Shown one piece after another: positions 1 through 8,604 of a stretch of 64,000 bases of DNA. This stretch comes from Cytobacillus oceanisediminis (GTDB lineage: Bacteria > Bacillota > Bacilli > Bacillales > Cytobacillaceae), in the NCBI RefSeq assembly GCF_003182355.1, contig NZ_QGTW01000002.1, forward strand, positions 304,653 through 368,652, read 5' to 3'. A program made the translations under genes and the position numbers. The notes below the pieces were generated by a model that did not search any database, was not told the origin of the DNA, and saw only the letters and a list, made by a program, of their open reading frames with translations. Numbering within the stretch: the stretch's first letter is position 1; each line of letters opens with the position of its first letter.

Positions 1-789
1 AGTTTACATCAGCTAAGCGGGGGTTCTTGGGAACATACAGATCTGCCGCCTTTTCGTAATCCTCATCATTCTGCCTCGGGTGTGTCGATCATTGGAGGAG
101 GCCAATATCCAAGGCCAGGGGAGGTCTCTCTTGCTCATCGAGGAGTGCTATTCCTGGATGAAATAGCTGAATTTACAAAGAAAACCCTTGATATGCTTCG
201 CCAACCTTTGGAGAGTGGCAAAGTCAGCATTAGCCGGACACAAGCAACGGTAACTTATCCAGCCTCTTTTATTTTGATTGGGGCAATGAATCCTTGTCCG
301 TGCGGCTATTCTGGTTCTAATACCCACTACTGCACTTGTACCCTAAAACAAATTATTGCCTATCAAAATAAGCTATCAGGTCCATTAAGAGACCGTTTCG
401 ATATTAATCTATCATTGGGCCCTGTCGATTTGAAATCCGTTAGCACCAGAAAGGAAGAATCATCGTCTTCCATCAGACAGAGAGTTGATGAGGCAAGAAA
501 AAAGCAATACGAGCGATACGGAAGTGAAATTGGCAATAGCCGAGTCTCCTATGACACCCTATTGAAAACAAGTCCCTTAACAGCTGAACAGCAGCGGACA
601 CTGCAGCAATTCTCTTATAAGAAAAATTGGAGCAACCGAACCCAAATAAAAATCATTCGTCTGGCTCGAACTATATCTGATATACAGGGGAGTACTGGAA
701 TTTCGGATCAGAGTATTTGGGAGGCGGTGAAGTTGAATAGTCTAGCGGAGAGGAAGGATGTTAGAGGAGCTAAGATGAAATGGAACTGA
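1..789 (+). CDS. comM: ComM/YifB-like Mg-chelatase AAA ATPase, C-terminal part (5' end outside window)
   Basis: The frame is open from base 1, so the gene enters from outside the window. It shows the middle and C-terminal part of the YifB/ComM family: the PFRNPHHSAS motif, the LFLDEIAEF Walker B region, NPCPCGYSG, and the C-terminal Mg_chelatase_C region (SNRTQIKIIRLARTISD, SIWEAVKLNSL). ComM proteins are AAA+ helicases that aid branch migration in natural transformation; YifB is the Bacillus-type homologue of unclear role. This stretch matches 32131-32916 almost base for base and then diverges right after the stop codon, so it is one copy of a dispersed repeat. A GTG at 82 could be read as a start but lies inside the family domain and is not the true start. 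Whether the copy is intact upstream cannot be seen. Confidence 0.85.
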   Translation, partial: SLHQLSGGSWEHTDLPPFRNPHHSASGVSIIGGGQYPRPGEVSLAHRGVLFLDEIAEFTKKTLDMLRQPLESGKVSISRTQATVTYPASFILIGAMNPCPCGYSGSNTHYCTCTLKQIIAYQNKLSGPLRDRFDINLSLGPVDLKSVSTRKEESSSSIRQRVDEARKKQYERYGSEIGNSRVSYDTLLKTSPLTAEQQRTLQQFSYKKNWSNRTQIKIIRLARTISDIQGSTGISDQSIWEAVKLNSLAERKDVRGAKMKWN

Positions 790-1171
790 CTCCCTCCATA
801 TTCCTGTTTAACAATAAGGCATGAAGGAATCCAATATAGTAATGTAAAAAGTTCAAAACTATTTTATCTGCCCGAATATGGAAATCTACAAAGAGATGTT
901 TTAAAAAAACCAAGAGTCTGAGATTTATTCTTAGGCTGTTTGCTTTTTTGTTCATAGATGTAAGAAAGTTAGACGCCTATTCTCATAACAGATTCACGAT
1001 ATTTAAGCATCATACTCAAAAAACTTTTCCTGTTCACATTGAGAGACAAACGATTAAGTAAATTATGAATTTTCAAAATGCAACAAAAATTATTCTTCCG
1101 TTCCCGAATAAATTTTGGCATAATAGTTTAAAAGAACTAATATAAAAAAGTAAATAAAGGGGGTACTGCGT
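790..1171. other. Intergenic region with one probable terminator
   Basis: There is no convincing gene here. A hairpin at 915-937 followed by a T run could end the comM transcript. The rest is AT-rich spacer leading to the ribosome binding site (GGGGG at 1159-1163) of the next gene. The 61-codon reverse-strand frame at 770-955 has no ribosome binding site or family resemblance. Confidence 0.5.
915..949 (+). terminator. Possible Rho-independent terminator after comM
   Basis: The arms 915-923 (AGTCTGAGA) and 929-937 (TCTTAGGCT) pair with G-U wobbles around a five-base loop. A T-rich run follows at 942-949. It sits about 130 bases after the comM stop codon. Confidence 0.45.
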
Positions 1172-1504
1172 ATGAATTTTGATGATACGATTATTTGTAC
1201 GGGTTATTCACGATTGCCTGATGGAATGACAGCTAAAAATCTTTATGGTGTCATGGGTGTTGGATTCGAGGTGGACCCCAAAACGGATTGTATTGTGAAT
1301 GCTTCTAGTACCTTTGTTACAAATATGTGTACTGATTTTATTAAGAGTATATTTACCGGGCACGATTTAAAAGAAGGAATAGAGGGTCCAATTGAAAGGT
1401 TTGAAAGAAGGTATTTTGGTCTAGGAAAGAAAGCGATTATAGTAGCCATGCGAGATGCTTACAATCAATATTCCATTTATAAGTCTATGAATGTTCCTGT
1501 TTAA
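1172..1504 (+). CDS. DUF3870 family protein
   Basis: A 110-residue protein that resembles the DUF3870 family in length and in several blocks: CTGYSRLPDGMTA near the N-terminus, GVGFEVDPKTDCIVNAS, TDFIKSIFTGHDL, and a C-terminal RRYFGLGKKAIIVAMRDAY. The family is found in Firmicutes, often beside transport or amino-acid catabolic genes; no biochemical role is established to my knowledge. The ATG at 1172 has a GGGGG ribosome binding site nine bases upstream. It stands alone, as the following peptide operon has its own promoter at 1521-1548, but the proximity may mean they act in the same pathway. No signal peptide or membrane segment is evident, so it should be cytoplasmic. Confidence 0.75.
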   Translation: MNFDDTIICTGYSRLPDGMTAKNLYGVMGVGFEVDPKTDCIVNASSTFVTNMCTDFIKSIFTGHDLKEGIEGPIERFERRYFGLGKKAIIVAMRDAYNQYSIYKSMNVPV

Positions 1505-1520
1505 AAAATTTAAATTGCTA

Positions 1521-1548
1521 TTGATTTCTATTCAATAATCTGTATAAT
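1521..1548 (+). promoter_or_regulatory. Sigma-A type promoter of the peptide operon
   Basis: TTGATT at 1521-1526 and a perfect TATAAT at 1543-1548 are separated by 16 bases. It lies about 180 bases upstream of the first operon gene, so the transcript would carry a leader of about 170 bases that includes the structured region at 1585-1699. Confidence 0.65.
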
Positions 1549-1584
1549 TAGAAAATATAAAATATTTTTACAACTAAATTTTTC

Positions 1585-1699
1585 AGCGAGCCTAAAGTTC
1601 GGTGGATAGGCAACCCCTATTCATACAAAGGATTTTAAGACCAAGCTGTTCGAAAATACCCTTTTATAAAGGTGTATTTCGATATGGCTTGGTCTTTTA
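1585..1699 (+). promoter_or_regulatory. Structured leader with terminator-type hairpin (possible attenuator or riboswitch)
   Basis: Between the promoter and the first operon gene lies a small folded region (GCCTA at 1590-1594 can pair with TAGGC at 1607-1611; alternatively ATAGG at 1606-1610 can pair with CCTAT further on). A very long hairpin follows: GACCAAGC at 1639-1646 pairs with GCTTGGTC at 1687-1694, with more pairing inside (TCGAAAATAC with GTATTTCGA, and CCTTT with AAAGG). A T-rich tail follows at 1695-1699. A promoter, a switchable fold, a terminator-like stem and then the gene is the usual plan of transcription attenuation. I do not recognise the fold as a known riboswitch class. 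Confidence 0.55.
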
Positions 1700-1727
1700 T
1701 ATTTTATGCGAAAAGGAGTGAAGATGA

Positions 1728-2825
1728 TTGAGATCAAGTCCATCAAGATTAACGAGGTGTATTCAAGAGATTGATTTAAATCAGTATGATCATTTGGTTG
1801 TCTCATCAACCTATAACCTAAAGTATCTTATAGGAGCTAATTTTGATACTGGGGAGCGGATGACCGTGCTGCTTATAACACCGGGGAAGAATGGGAAACT
1901 CTTTATACACCAAATGTTTTCCAATCAAATTCCTGAATTAAATGGAATTGAAATCGTTTACTACAGTGATGATATGGATCCTGTAAAAACATTAGCTTCC
2001 CATTTTTCTAACAATGTAAGGTTAGGAATCGATCAAACGTGGCTCTGTTCCTACTTCATTGATTTATTGAAACATCTTCCAGGAATTAAATTTGAGAAAA
2101 GTACGATTGTAGAAAAGTTGAGAGAAATAAAAGATTCACAAGAGATTGATATACTTCGCCAATCTGCAAAGATAGCCGATGCGGTTATGTATCAAATTCT
2201 ACAGCTGCAGCATTTCCCCTGTACCGAACGAGACGTTGCAGCAACGATTAAGAGTTTCTTCGCTGAGAACGATGTAAATGAACTGTCTTTTACGCCGATA
2301 ATTGGGTTTGGGAAAAATTCGGCGAACCCTCACCATACGATCTCGGACCAAATATGCCAGCTGGATCAGCCGATTTTAATTGATATGGGTGGACTGTTTA
2401 AGAATTACTGTTCTGATATCACAAGAACCTTTTATCTGGGCAGAAGAAATCAGAAATTTGAGGACCTATACAAAGTGATTCTTGATACCCAGCTGCAAGC
2501 AATCGATATGATCAAACCGGGCATCGCTTTTTCAGAAATAGACCTGTTTGTGAGGAGTTCATTTAAGAAGTGGGGTTATCATTCATATTTTACCCATAGA
2601 ACAGGACATGGGATTGGCCTCGAGCTGCATGAAGGTGTATCAATTCATAAAAACAATCATGATTTAGTTGCTCCGGGAATGGCCTTTAGTATTGAACCAG
2701 GGCTATATTTTCCGAATCAATATGGGATTCGGATTGAAGATATAGTGGTTGTTACAGATGATGGCTGCGAAGTTCTGAATAATTGTTCCAAGGAGGTGCA
2801 ATATTTGGAGTTAATCGGAGTTTAA
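1728..2825 (+). CDS. M24 family metallopeptidase (Xaa-Pro aminopeptidase-like)
   Basis: A 365-residue pita-bread peptidase. The N-terminal creatinase-like domain (about residues 1-115) is followed by the M24 catalytic domain. All metal ligands are visible: DMGG and SDITRT supply the two Asp residues, HRTGHGIGLELHE the His, SIEPGLYF a Glu and IRIED the last Glu, so it should be an active dimetal enzyme that removes N-terminal residues before proline or splits X-Pro dipeptides. The start is a TTG at 1728, nine bases after AGGAG; an ATG at 1724 with the same ribosome binding site opens only a 16-codon frame. It is the first gene of the dipeptide ABC operon, which fits cytoplasmic cleavage of imported peptides. 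A second M24 protein that lacks several ligands ends the operon. Confidence 0.85.
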   Translation: MRSSPSRLTRCIQEIDLNQYDHLVVSSTYNLKYLIGANFDTGERMTVLLITPGKNGKLFIHQMFSNQIPELNGIEIVYYSDDMDPVKTLASHFSNNVRLGIDQTWLCSYFIDLLKHLPGIKFEKSTIVEKLREIKDSQEIDILRQSAKIADAVMYQILQLQHFPCTERDVAATIKSFFAENDVNELSFTPIIGFGKNSANPHHTISDQICQLDQPILIDMGGLFKNYCSDITRTFYLGRRNQKFEDLYKVILDTQLQAIDMIKPGIAFSEIDLFVRSSFKKWGYHSYFTHRTGHGIGLELHEGVSIHKNNHDLVAPGMAFSIEPGLYFPNQYGIRIEDIVVVTDDGCEVLNNCSKEVQYLELIGV

Positions 2826-2871
2826 ATGACTTTAAGATTTAAATCATTTCATTAAAGGGAGGAATACAAGA

Positions 2872-4476
2872 ATGAATAAGAAAAGCTGGTTTTCTATTTT
2901 ATTTGTCATGATGTTCATTTTCTCTGCTTTTCTAGCAGGCTGTTCCTATGAAAAACCTGCCAGCAATAACACTGGTTCTGCAGGGTCTGATAGCGGAGAT
3001 GCTGGCTCTGCCAGAGATGAAATTAAGGTCGGATTGGATGTGGATGCAGGAACGATGGATCCCCGCTTATCAAAAGATACATCAGCAAAGAGGGTTTCCG
3101 AGCTTGTCTATGATGGACTCATTCGCCTTTCAGCCAATTTGGAACCAGAACCTGGGCTTGCAACGGAATGGGAAAGTCCCGATCCAACTACCTGGATTTT
3201 TACACTTCGCGAAGGAGTAACCTTTCATGATGGTGAACCATTCACAGCTGAGGATGTAAAGTATACATTTGATAGTTTAATAGATCCGGATTTTCAGGCG
3301 CCATATGCTTCACTTTATGAGCCAATAAAGACTGTTGAAGTGATAGATGATTATCAAGTGAAATTTATTTTAAAAGAGCCATCCGCACCACTATTAAGCT
3401 ATTTGGACATTGGTATTGTACCTAAACATATTGGTGAAAAGAATGATAATACTTTATCCAATAATCCAATTGGGACAGGTCCTTATAAGATGGTGAAGTG
3501 GGATAAAAATAGCAAAATCTCATTTGAAGCAAATGAAAATTACTGGGGTGGCTCACCAAAAACAAATAAGCTAACCTACTTTATTATTCCTGACAACTCC
3601 ACTCGTGTTGCCTCATTAGAGTCAGGAGATATTGATATCGTGCATTCTCCTTTATCCCCTCAGGATATCAAAAGAATAAAAGAAAATGACCAATTTGAAG
3701 TGATCGAAACCGAAGGGCTTGGATTTACTTATTTGAACTTCAATCAAAAACATCCAATATTATCGGATCTAAAAGTGCGTCAGGCAATAGCCCATTTGGT
3801 TAACAAAGAGGTCATCTCTTCAGATATTTATCAAGGAATGGATACACCTGGTAAGTCACCGCTAATCCCAGCTTCATGGGCATATGATGATTCTATTTCC
3901 GGCTTTTCATACGATCCTGATAAAGCAGCGGAATTATTCAAAGAAGCTGGCTGGGAAGATAGCGATAGCGATAACATTCTCGACAAAGATGGGAAAAAAT
4001 TAAAAATTACTCTCTCCACTCATAGTGAAGATCCAAACCGTATGCAGACAGTGGAATATCTGCAAAACGAATTCACGAAGTATGGCGTTGAAACCGAAGT
4101 GAAAACAAGTGAATGGCCAACCTTTAGCACAGGTCTAACTGAAGGAAACTTCGATATTGCGTTAGTTGGATGGTTAAACTTGGTTGACCCGGATCGCTCT
4201 TTCTATAATCCTTTCCATACAAATGGCGGAAGCAATTACGGCAAATACAGTAATGCAACTGTTGACGACTTAATTGAAAAAGGCAGAAAAACTCTGGAAC
4301 AGGAAGATCGTAAATCCTTCTATCAGGAAGCTGCCAAGATTGTTATAGAAGAAGTAGCGTATGATGTCCTATTGTATCAAGGCTATATTGCTATGTATAA
4401 CAAGAACCTAAAAGGTTTTACTGAACATCCGGCCGGAAGTTTCTATGGACTAAAGGATGCTGAGATAACAAATTAA
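2872..4476 (+). CDS. Peptide ABC transporter substrate-binding lipoprotein (SBP_bac_5 family)
   Basis: A 534-residue extracellular binding protein of the DppA/OppA family. The N-terminus is a lipoprotein signal peptide with lipobox LAGC, Cys24 being the lipidated residue, so the mature protein is anchored on the outer face of the membrane. Family marks include GTMDPRLSKD, the FHDGEPFTAEDVKYTFDSL stretch and the C-terminal GWLNLVDPDRSFYNPFH block. It binds oligopeptides or other peptide-like ligands and hands them to the permeases encoded next. A ribosome binding site (GGGAGGA) precedes the ATG. A folded intercistronic stem follows the gene and may raise its expression relative to the permeases. 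The exact ligand cannot be read from sequence. Confidence 0.93.
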   Translation: MNKKSWFSILFVMMFIFSAFLAGCSYEKPASNNTGSAGSDSGDAGSARDEIKVGLDVDAGTMDPRLSKDTSAKRVSELVYDGLIRLSANLEPEPGLATEWESPDPTTWIFTLREGVTFHDGEPFTAEDVKYTFDSLIDPDFQAPYASLYEPIKTVEVIDDYQVKFILKEPSAPLLSYLDIGIVPKHIGEKNDNTLSNNPIGTGPYKMVKWDKNSKISFEANENYWGGSPKTNKLTYFIIPDNSTRVASLESGDIDIVHSPLSPQDIKRIKENDQFEVIETEGLGFTYLNFNQKHPILSDLKVRQAIAHLVNKEVISSDIYQGMDTPGKSPLIPASWAYDDSISGFSYDPDKAAELFKEAGWEDSDSDNILDKDGKKLKITLSTHSEDPNRMQTVEYLQNEFTKYGVETEVKTSEWPTFSTGLTEGNFDIALVGWLNLVDPDRSFYNPFHTNGGSNYGKYSNATVDDLIEKGRKTLEQEDRKSFYQEAAKIVIEEVAYDVLLYQGYIAMYNKNLKGFTEHPAGSFYGLKDAEITN

Positions 4477-4482
4477 GTAAGA

Positions 4483-4530
4483 CTGAAGTAAGGAAAGGGG
4501 AGGGTTTACCTCCTCTTGCCTTAAAGTCAG
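4483..4530 (+). promoter_or_regulatory. Intercistronic stem-loop after the binding-protein gene
   Basis: The segments CTGA, TAAGG and AGGGGAGG (4483-4503) pair in order with CCTCCTCT, CCTTA and TCAG (4509-4530) around a short loop. No T run follows, so it is more likely an mRNA-stabilising or partial-termination element than a full terminator. It lies between the binding-protein stop and the first permease. Confidence 0.5.
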
Positions 4531-4541
4531 GAGTGATTTAA

Positions 4542-5525
4542 ATGGCAACATTTATTGTAAAGAGGTTCTTTCAATTTATCCCTGTTTTATTAGGGATCTC
4601 TATCTTAGTATTCTTCCTGCTGCATCTTATTCCTGGTGACCCGGCACTAACCCTGCTTGGACAAGATGCAACAAAAGAGGATCTTGAACGATTAAGAAAT
4701 GTTCTTGGGCTAAATGAGCCCCTTTATATTCAGTTAATGGTTTTTCTTAAAAATCTTTTCCAAGGGGATCTAGGGATATCCATTTTTCAGGACACCCCCG
4801 TTATTACGCTGATTTCCAACCATCTCCCTGCTACCCTGGAGCTTGCTGTTGTGGCCATGATTATTGCACTATTAATTGCCATTCCTCTGGGCATTATTTC
4901 TGCGGTAAAACAATTTTCCTGGCTTGATTACGGCAGTATGTTTTTTGCTCAGATTGGCGTATCGATGCCGGTTTTCTGGATGGGGCTGCTATTGATTATT
5001 GGCTTCTCTGTTAATTTGAATATCCTACCTTCATTTGGAAGGGGGGAGCCTTTGTTAGATGCATTCTTGCAGACAATTCAGACCGGGAATCTATTCTATC
5101 TAGTCGACAGTTTACAGCATATTATTCTGCCTGCCTTCACATTAGGCGTAATGAGCGCTGCACTCATTACTCGAATGGTCAGATCGGCCATGCTTGAAGT
5201 ATTGAAAGAAGATTATATCCGAACAGCCGAGGCAAAAGGAGTCAGAGGCATCGTTGTGATTATAAAACATGCTTTTCGCAATGCCTTAATTCCGGTTGTA
5301 ACCATTGTAGGGCTTCAATTTGGAAATCTGCTTGGCGGTGCAATTGTCACGGAGACCGTATTTGCCTGGCCGGGAATTGGTAGATTAGTCATTACGGCAA
5401 TCAGCCAACGTGATTTTCCGGTGGTTCAGGGATGTGTATTAATGATTGCGCTTATTTTCGCTTTAATCAACTTGATCGTGGATATTCTGTACGCCATTAT
5501 CAATCCAAAAATTCAACAAGGATAA
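4542..5525 (+). CDS. Dipeptide-type ABC transporter permease (DppB-like)
   Basis: A 327-residue integral membrane protein with the N-terminal FIVKRFFQFIPVLLGISILVF helix region typical of DppB/OppB and about six membrane segments. The cytoplasmic coupling loop (RTAEAKGVRG, about residues 226-235, followed by AFRNALIPVV) contacts the ATPases. It forms the channel with the next gene product. The ATG follows an AGGAG-type site. It lies 65 bases after the binding-protein gene, and that gap is filled by a hairpin. Confidence 0.92.
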   Translation: MATFIVKRFFQFIPVLLGISILVFFLLHLIPGDPALTLLGQDATKEDLERLRNVLGLNEPLYIQLMVFLKNLFQGDLGISIFQDTPVITLISNHLPATLELAVVAMIIALLIAIPLGIISAVKQFSWLDYGSMFFAQIGVSMPVFWMGLLLIIGFSVNLNILPSFGRGEPLLDAFLQTIQTGNLFYLVDSLQHIILPAFTLGVMSAALITRMVRSAMLEVLKEDYIRTAEAKGVRGIVVIIKHAFRNALIPVVTIVGLQFGNLLGGAIVTETVFAWPGIGRLVITAISQRDFPVVQGCVLMIALIFALINLIVDILYAIINPKIQQG

Positions 5526-5533
5526 GGAGGGAG

Positions 5534-6439
5534 ATGATGGAACTTTCGAAACAATATCAAACAGAAAACCAAACAGAAACTCTCCCCAAGAAAGGCTTCG
5601 ACTTCAAAGAGTTCGTCCAGCTTATCACCCAGAGTAAGTCCGTTTTAATTGGAGGGGCTTTTATATTAATTGTTGTGATTTGCGCTATTTTTGCTCCTGT
5701 CATTTCTACTCATGACCCTTATGAAATGAATATGAGTGAGCGGCTGCTGACACCAATGGAGGATGGACATATTTTAGGAACTGATCAGTATGGCCGGGAT
5801 TTGTTTTCAAGAATCATCTACGGGGCAAGGGTCTCTCTTGAGGTGGGCTTAGTTTCAGTTGTGCTTGCCATGGTTATTGGCGTAACGCTCGGTTTGGTGT
5901 CTGGATATTACGGAGGCTGGGTTGATACGCTGATTATGCGCATTGTGGATATTTTCCTTTCATTTCCTGTATTGCTTTTAGCCATTGCGCTTGTTGCTGC
6001 TCTTGGTCCAGGTATTGAAAATGTTATTCTGGCCCTCGGGTTTGTATACTGGACCAACTATGCGAGGATCGTCCGGGCAAATGTGCTTGCAATTAAGGAA
6101 GAGGAATATATTCAGGCTGCAAAAACAATTGGTTCTAATGATTTTCGCATCATCTTTTTAAATATATTACCCAATTGTTTAGCTCCGATTGTGGTTGTAG
6201 CTACCCTTGGGCTCGGAACGGCTATCGTTTCTGAAGCGACACTAAGCTTTCTCGGTCTTGGCATTCAGCCGCCGGAATCCAGCTGGGGGTGGACACTGGC
6301 ATTTGGGATGAAATTTATCAGGGAAGCTCCACATTTATCGGTATATCCAGGTTTAGCGATTATGTTTACCGTTTTAGGCTTTAATTTGTTAGGCGACGGA
6401 ATTAGGGATTTAACAGATTCTAAATTAAAAAGGAATTAA
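5534..6439 (+). CDS. Dipeptide-type ABC transporter permease (DppC-like)
   Basis: The second permease subunit of the peptide importer. After a polar N-terminal tail of about 35 residues come a first membrane helix (about 37-55), the conserved LLTPMEDGHILGTDQYGRD loop of DppC/OppC proteins, five further helices and the coupling loop EEEYIQAAKTIGSND. The open frame extends upstream to 5432 inside the preceding gene, but AGGAGG at 5525-5530 marks the start at the double ATG 5534/5537; 5537 has the better spacing. It begins only eight bases after the preceding stop codon, so the two permeases are probably translated together. Confidence 0.92.
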   Translation: MMELSKQYQTENQTETLPKKGFDFKEFVQLITQSKSVLIGGAFILIVVICAIFAPVISTHDPYEMNMSERLLTPMEDGHILGTDQYGRDLFSRIIYGARVSLEVGLVSVVLAMVIGVTLGLVSGYYGGWVDTLIMRIVDIFLSFPVLLLAIALVAALGPGIENVILALGFVYWTNYARIVRANVLAIKEEEYIQAAKTIGSNDFRIIFLNILPNCLAPIVVVATLGLGTAIVSEATLSFLGLGIQPPESSWGWTLAFGMKFIREAPHLSVYPGLAIMFTVLGFNLLGDGIRDLTDSKLKRN

Positions 6440-6452
6440 CTAAGGAGGAATT

Positions 6453-7394
6453 ATGATGACAGTTACATCTACAAGGGAATATAAAGAGGTTGTTGTTACA
6501 CACTTATCAAATGGAACGCCGCTTTCTTTGCCAATTCATACAATTCAAGGGGTAAAAGAAGGACCGGTTCTGGGAATCTCAGCACTTGTTCATGGAGATG
6601 AAATCATTGGTGCTGAAATCATCAGACGAGTATATAACCGTTTAGATGAATCGGAGCTTTCTGGAACCGTTAAGCTGCTTCCAGTTTCCAATCCGCTAGC
6701 CTTTGAAAGTATGACTAGAAATACACCCCTTGATATGAATAATTTAAATCGGGTGTTTCCAGGTAACAAAAATGGATGGGTAACGGAGCAACTGGCAAAT
6801 TCAATGGTGGAAAACTTTTTAGATCATATAGATGTCTATATTGACCTGCATGCTGGCGGTGCAACTCCGGTTGTTGATTATGTATACATTCAAAATAATG
6901 AAGAATTATCACGGGCGTTTAACTTCCCGATTTTATACCGTCCTTCACATCCATATGAAGGCACTACAGCTACTTACACATTAGAAAAAGGAATCCCAAG
7001 CATTACAGTCGAGGCAGGGGGAGGTCCTAACAACGATAAAGACATCGAAAGAGGCGTTGAGGGAATTTTTAATGTGATGCGGAAGCTGAAAATGATTCCT
7101 GGTGAGGTTACGCCTCCTCCCAATCAAAAGGTTATGACTGAAATTACTATTATTCGTCCAAAGCACGGCGGAATCATGGTACCGGAATTTGACTTTAGTG
7201 CTGTAGGCACTGTCATCGAAGGAAAACAGGTTCTGGCAAGAACCTATAATCCCAGAACATTTGAAGAGCTGGAAGTCATTCGTGCGCCATTCCAAAACAA
7301 TGTTGTGATTTTGACAAGAGGCCTCTTTAATAAAGTAAACCCGGGAGATTACGGATTTATGCTGGGAAATCTCGATAGTGCGGAGGAAGAATAA
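6453..7394 (+). CDS. Succinylglutamate desuccinylase/aspartoacylase family deacylase
   Basis: A 313-residue zinc enzyme of the AstE/AspA (M14-like) family. Visible ligands are His47 and Glu50 in HGDE and His133 in DLHAGG, with Glu187 in VEAGGG as the likely general base. The C-terminal third carries the beta-rich domain usual in the family. Members remove acyl groups from N-acylated amino acids, for example N-acetylaspartate, N-succinylglutamate or N-acetyl-diaminobutyrate. Position in the operon, between the permeases and a peptidase, implies that the imported compound or one of its breakdown products carries an N-acyl group. GGAGG precedes the ATG. The acyl group and amino acid cannot be told from sequence. 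Confidence 0.85.
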   Translation: MMTVTSTREYKEVVVTHLSNGTPLSLPIHTIQGVKEGPVLGISALVHGDEIIGAEIIRRVYNRLDESELSGTVKLLPVSNPLAFESMTRNTPLDMNNLNRVFPGNKNGWVTEQLANSMVENFLDHIDVYIDLHAGGATPVVDYVYIQNNEELSRAFNFPILYRPSHPYEGTTATYTLEKGIPSITVEAGGGPNNDKDIERGVEGIFNVMRKLKMIPGEVTPPPNQKVMTEITIIRPKHGGIMVPEFDFSAVGTVIEGKQVLARTYNPRTFEELEVIRAPFQNNVVILTRGLFNKVNPGDYGFMLGNLDSAEEE

Positions 7395-8593
7395 TGAGCA
7401 CTGAAACGGTCCATTTCGAGTCATTGGACCACAAATTGTCACAGGATTATACGCAAATCGTACTTGGGATGGATGTATTTTATCGAAAAAACCTCTCATC
7501 CGGAACGGAAGCTTCACTTGATCATGAAGGATTAGTACCTATTAACTTAACGAAAGAAACGCCAAATTCCTACAGCAGCTGGAATGATATTTTTTCAGAT
7601 TTAAGGGATTTAAGGAGCAAATATTCGTCTATTCAATCCGAGGTTCGCAGAAATTATATGCAGCAGCAAATCGGATCACTCCTAACACTGGCAAGATGGC
7701 GAAGCGGAGAGGAAATTCCCTTCAGGGAGAATGTTAGAGCTCTGTTATATGTAAATGAAAATCCTTTTTCGGAAGCAGAAAGAAAAGAGCTTCATCATAG
7801 ACTGGAATCATTATTAATTCAAAGAGGATTCTCAGGAACGCTGGAAGAGAAAGTGAAGAAATGGGAACAAGCGCAGCATGTCCCTTCACAGCAGGTTGAA
7901 TCTGTATTAAAAGATTTGCTTTCACAAGGAAAAGAACGTGTAGTTCAAAAAATGTTTAAAGAGATGGAAGGTGTGGAGGTAACTCCAGTAGTGGTTACAG
8001 GTGTACCTTACAGTGCTTACTGTGATTATGTTGGCGGGAGAATGTATATAAATGGCGATCTGTCCTATACCTATGAATCTTTAAAACATTTAGTCACTCA
8101 TGAATCTTTTCCAGGGCATACTACACATATGAAAATAAGAGAATTAGGTGTCCAATCGGGTGATATCCCTCTTGATGCCGGATTAGTCATCACCAATACA
8201 GCAAGCAGTTCCGTGTTCGAGGGGATTGGAGATAATGGGATCGATTTCATTGATTGGACTGATTCCCTTGATGATGAAATCTACAAAGTTTATCAGGAAA
8301 TAAAAGCGATCTCCGGAATGAGTGCTGCACATATGATTCATGCTGAGGGAAAGTCTGATGAAGAGGTTTTGGTATTTTTAAGAGACTTTGCATTTGGTGA
8401 AGAAAATTGGATTCAATCCAGGCTCCGCTTTTTCAAACATACATTAAGAGCCCCGTTTATTTATTCCTATTGGAGAGGAAATGAAGCGGTTAAAGAGATT
8501 TATAATAGGCTTCCTGAAGATAGAAAATTAACTTTCTATGAATTTTTATATAAAAATATGTTATCTGCAGATACAGTCAAACAATTCAGATAG
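7394..8593 (+). CDS. DUF885-type zinc metallopeptidase
   Basis: A 399-residue protein with a clear THESFPGH motif (His236, Glu237, His242, the HExxxGH arrangement of DUF885 and related gluzincin-like enzymes) and a downstream Glu276 in VFEGIGDNG as probable third ligand. It is shorter than the roughly 550-600 residues of many DUF885 proteins, mainly at the N-terminus. No signal peptide is visible, so it should act in the cytoplasm on imported substrate. Its ATG overlaps the previous stop (TAATG), which indicates translational coupling. Probable role: a carboxypeptidase or dipeptidase step in breakdown of the imported peptide; the specificity is unknown. Confidence 0.75.
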   Translation: MSTETVHFESLDHKLSQDYTQIVLGMDVFYRKNLSSGTEASLDHEGLVPINLTKETPNSYSSWNDIFSDLRDLRSKYSSIQSEVRRNYMQQQIGSLLTLARWRSGEEIPFRENVRALLYVNENPFSEAERKELHHRLESLLIQRGFSGTLEEKVKKWEQAQHVPSQQVESVLKDLLSQGKERVVQKMFKEMEGVEVTPVVVTGVPYSAYCDYVGGRMYINGDLSYTYESLKHLVTHESFPGHTTHMKIRELGVQSGDIPLDAGLVITNTASSSVFEGIGDNGIDFIDWTDSLDDEIYKVYQEIKAISGMSAAHMIHAEGKSDEEVLVFLRDFAFGEENWIQSRLRFFKHTLRAPFIYSYWRGNEAVKEIYNRLPEDRKLTFYEFLYKNMLSADTVKQFR

Positions 8594-8604
8594 GATGTGA
8601 CAAG

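Noticed and set aside
1100-1150. A sigma-54 promoter (TTGGCATAATAGTTTAA) ahead of the DUF3870 gene
   Set aside because: The -24 box matches, but the -12 TTGC element is missing.
5432-5533. Upstream extension of the second peptide permease
   Set aside because: It lies inside the previous permease gene in another frame; the ribosome binding site marks 5534/5537 as the start.
6981-7517. A 178-codon reverse frame
   Set aside because: It covers the deacylase and DUF885 genes on the other strand and lacks a ribosome binding site.
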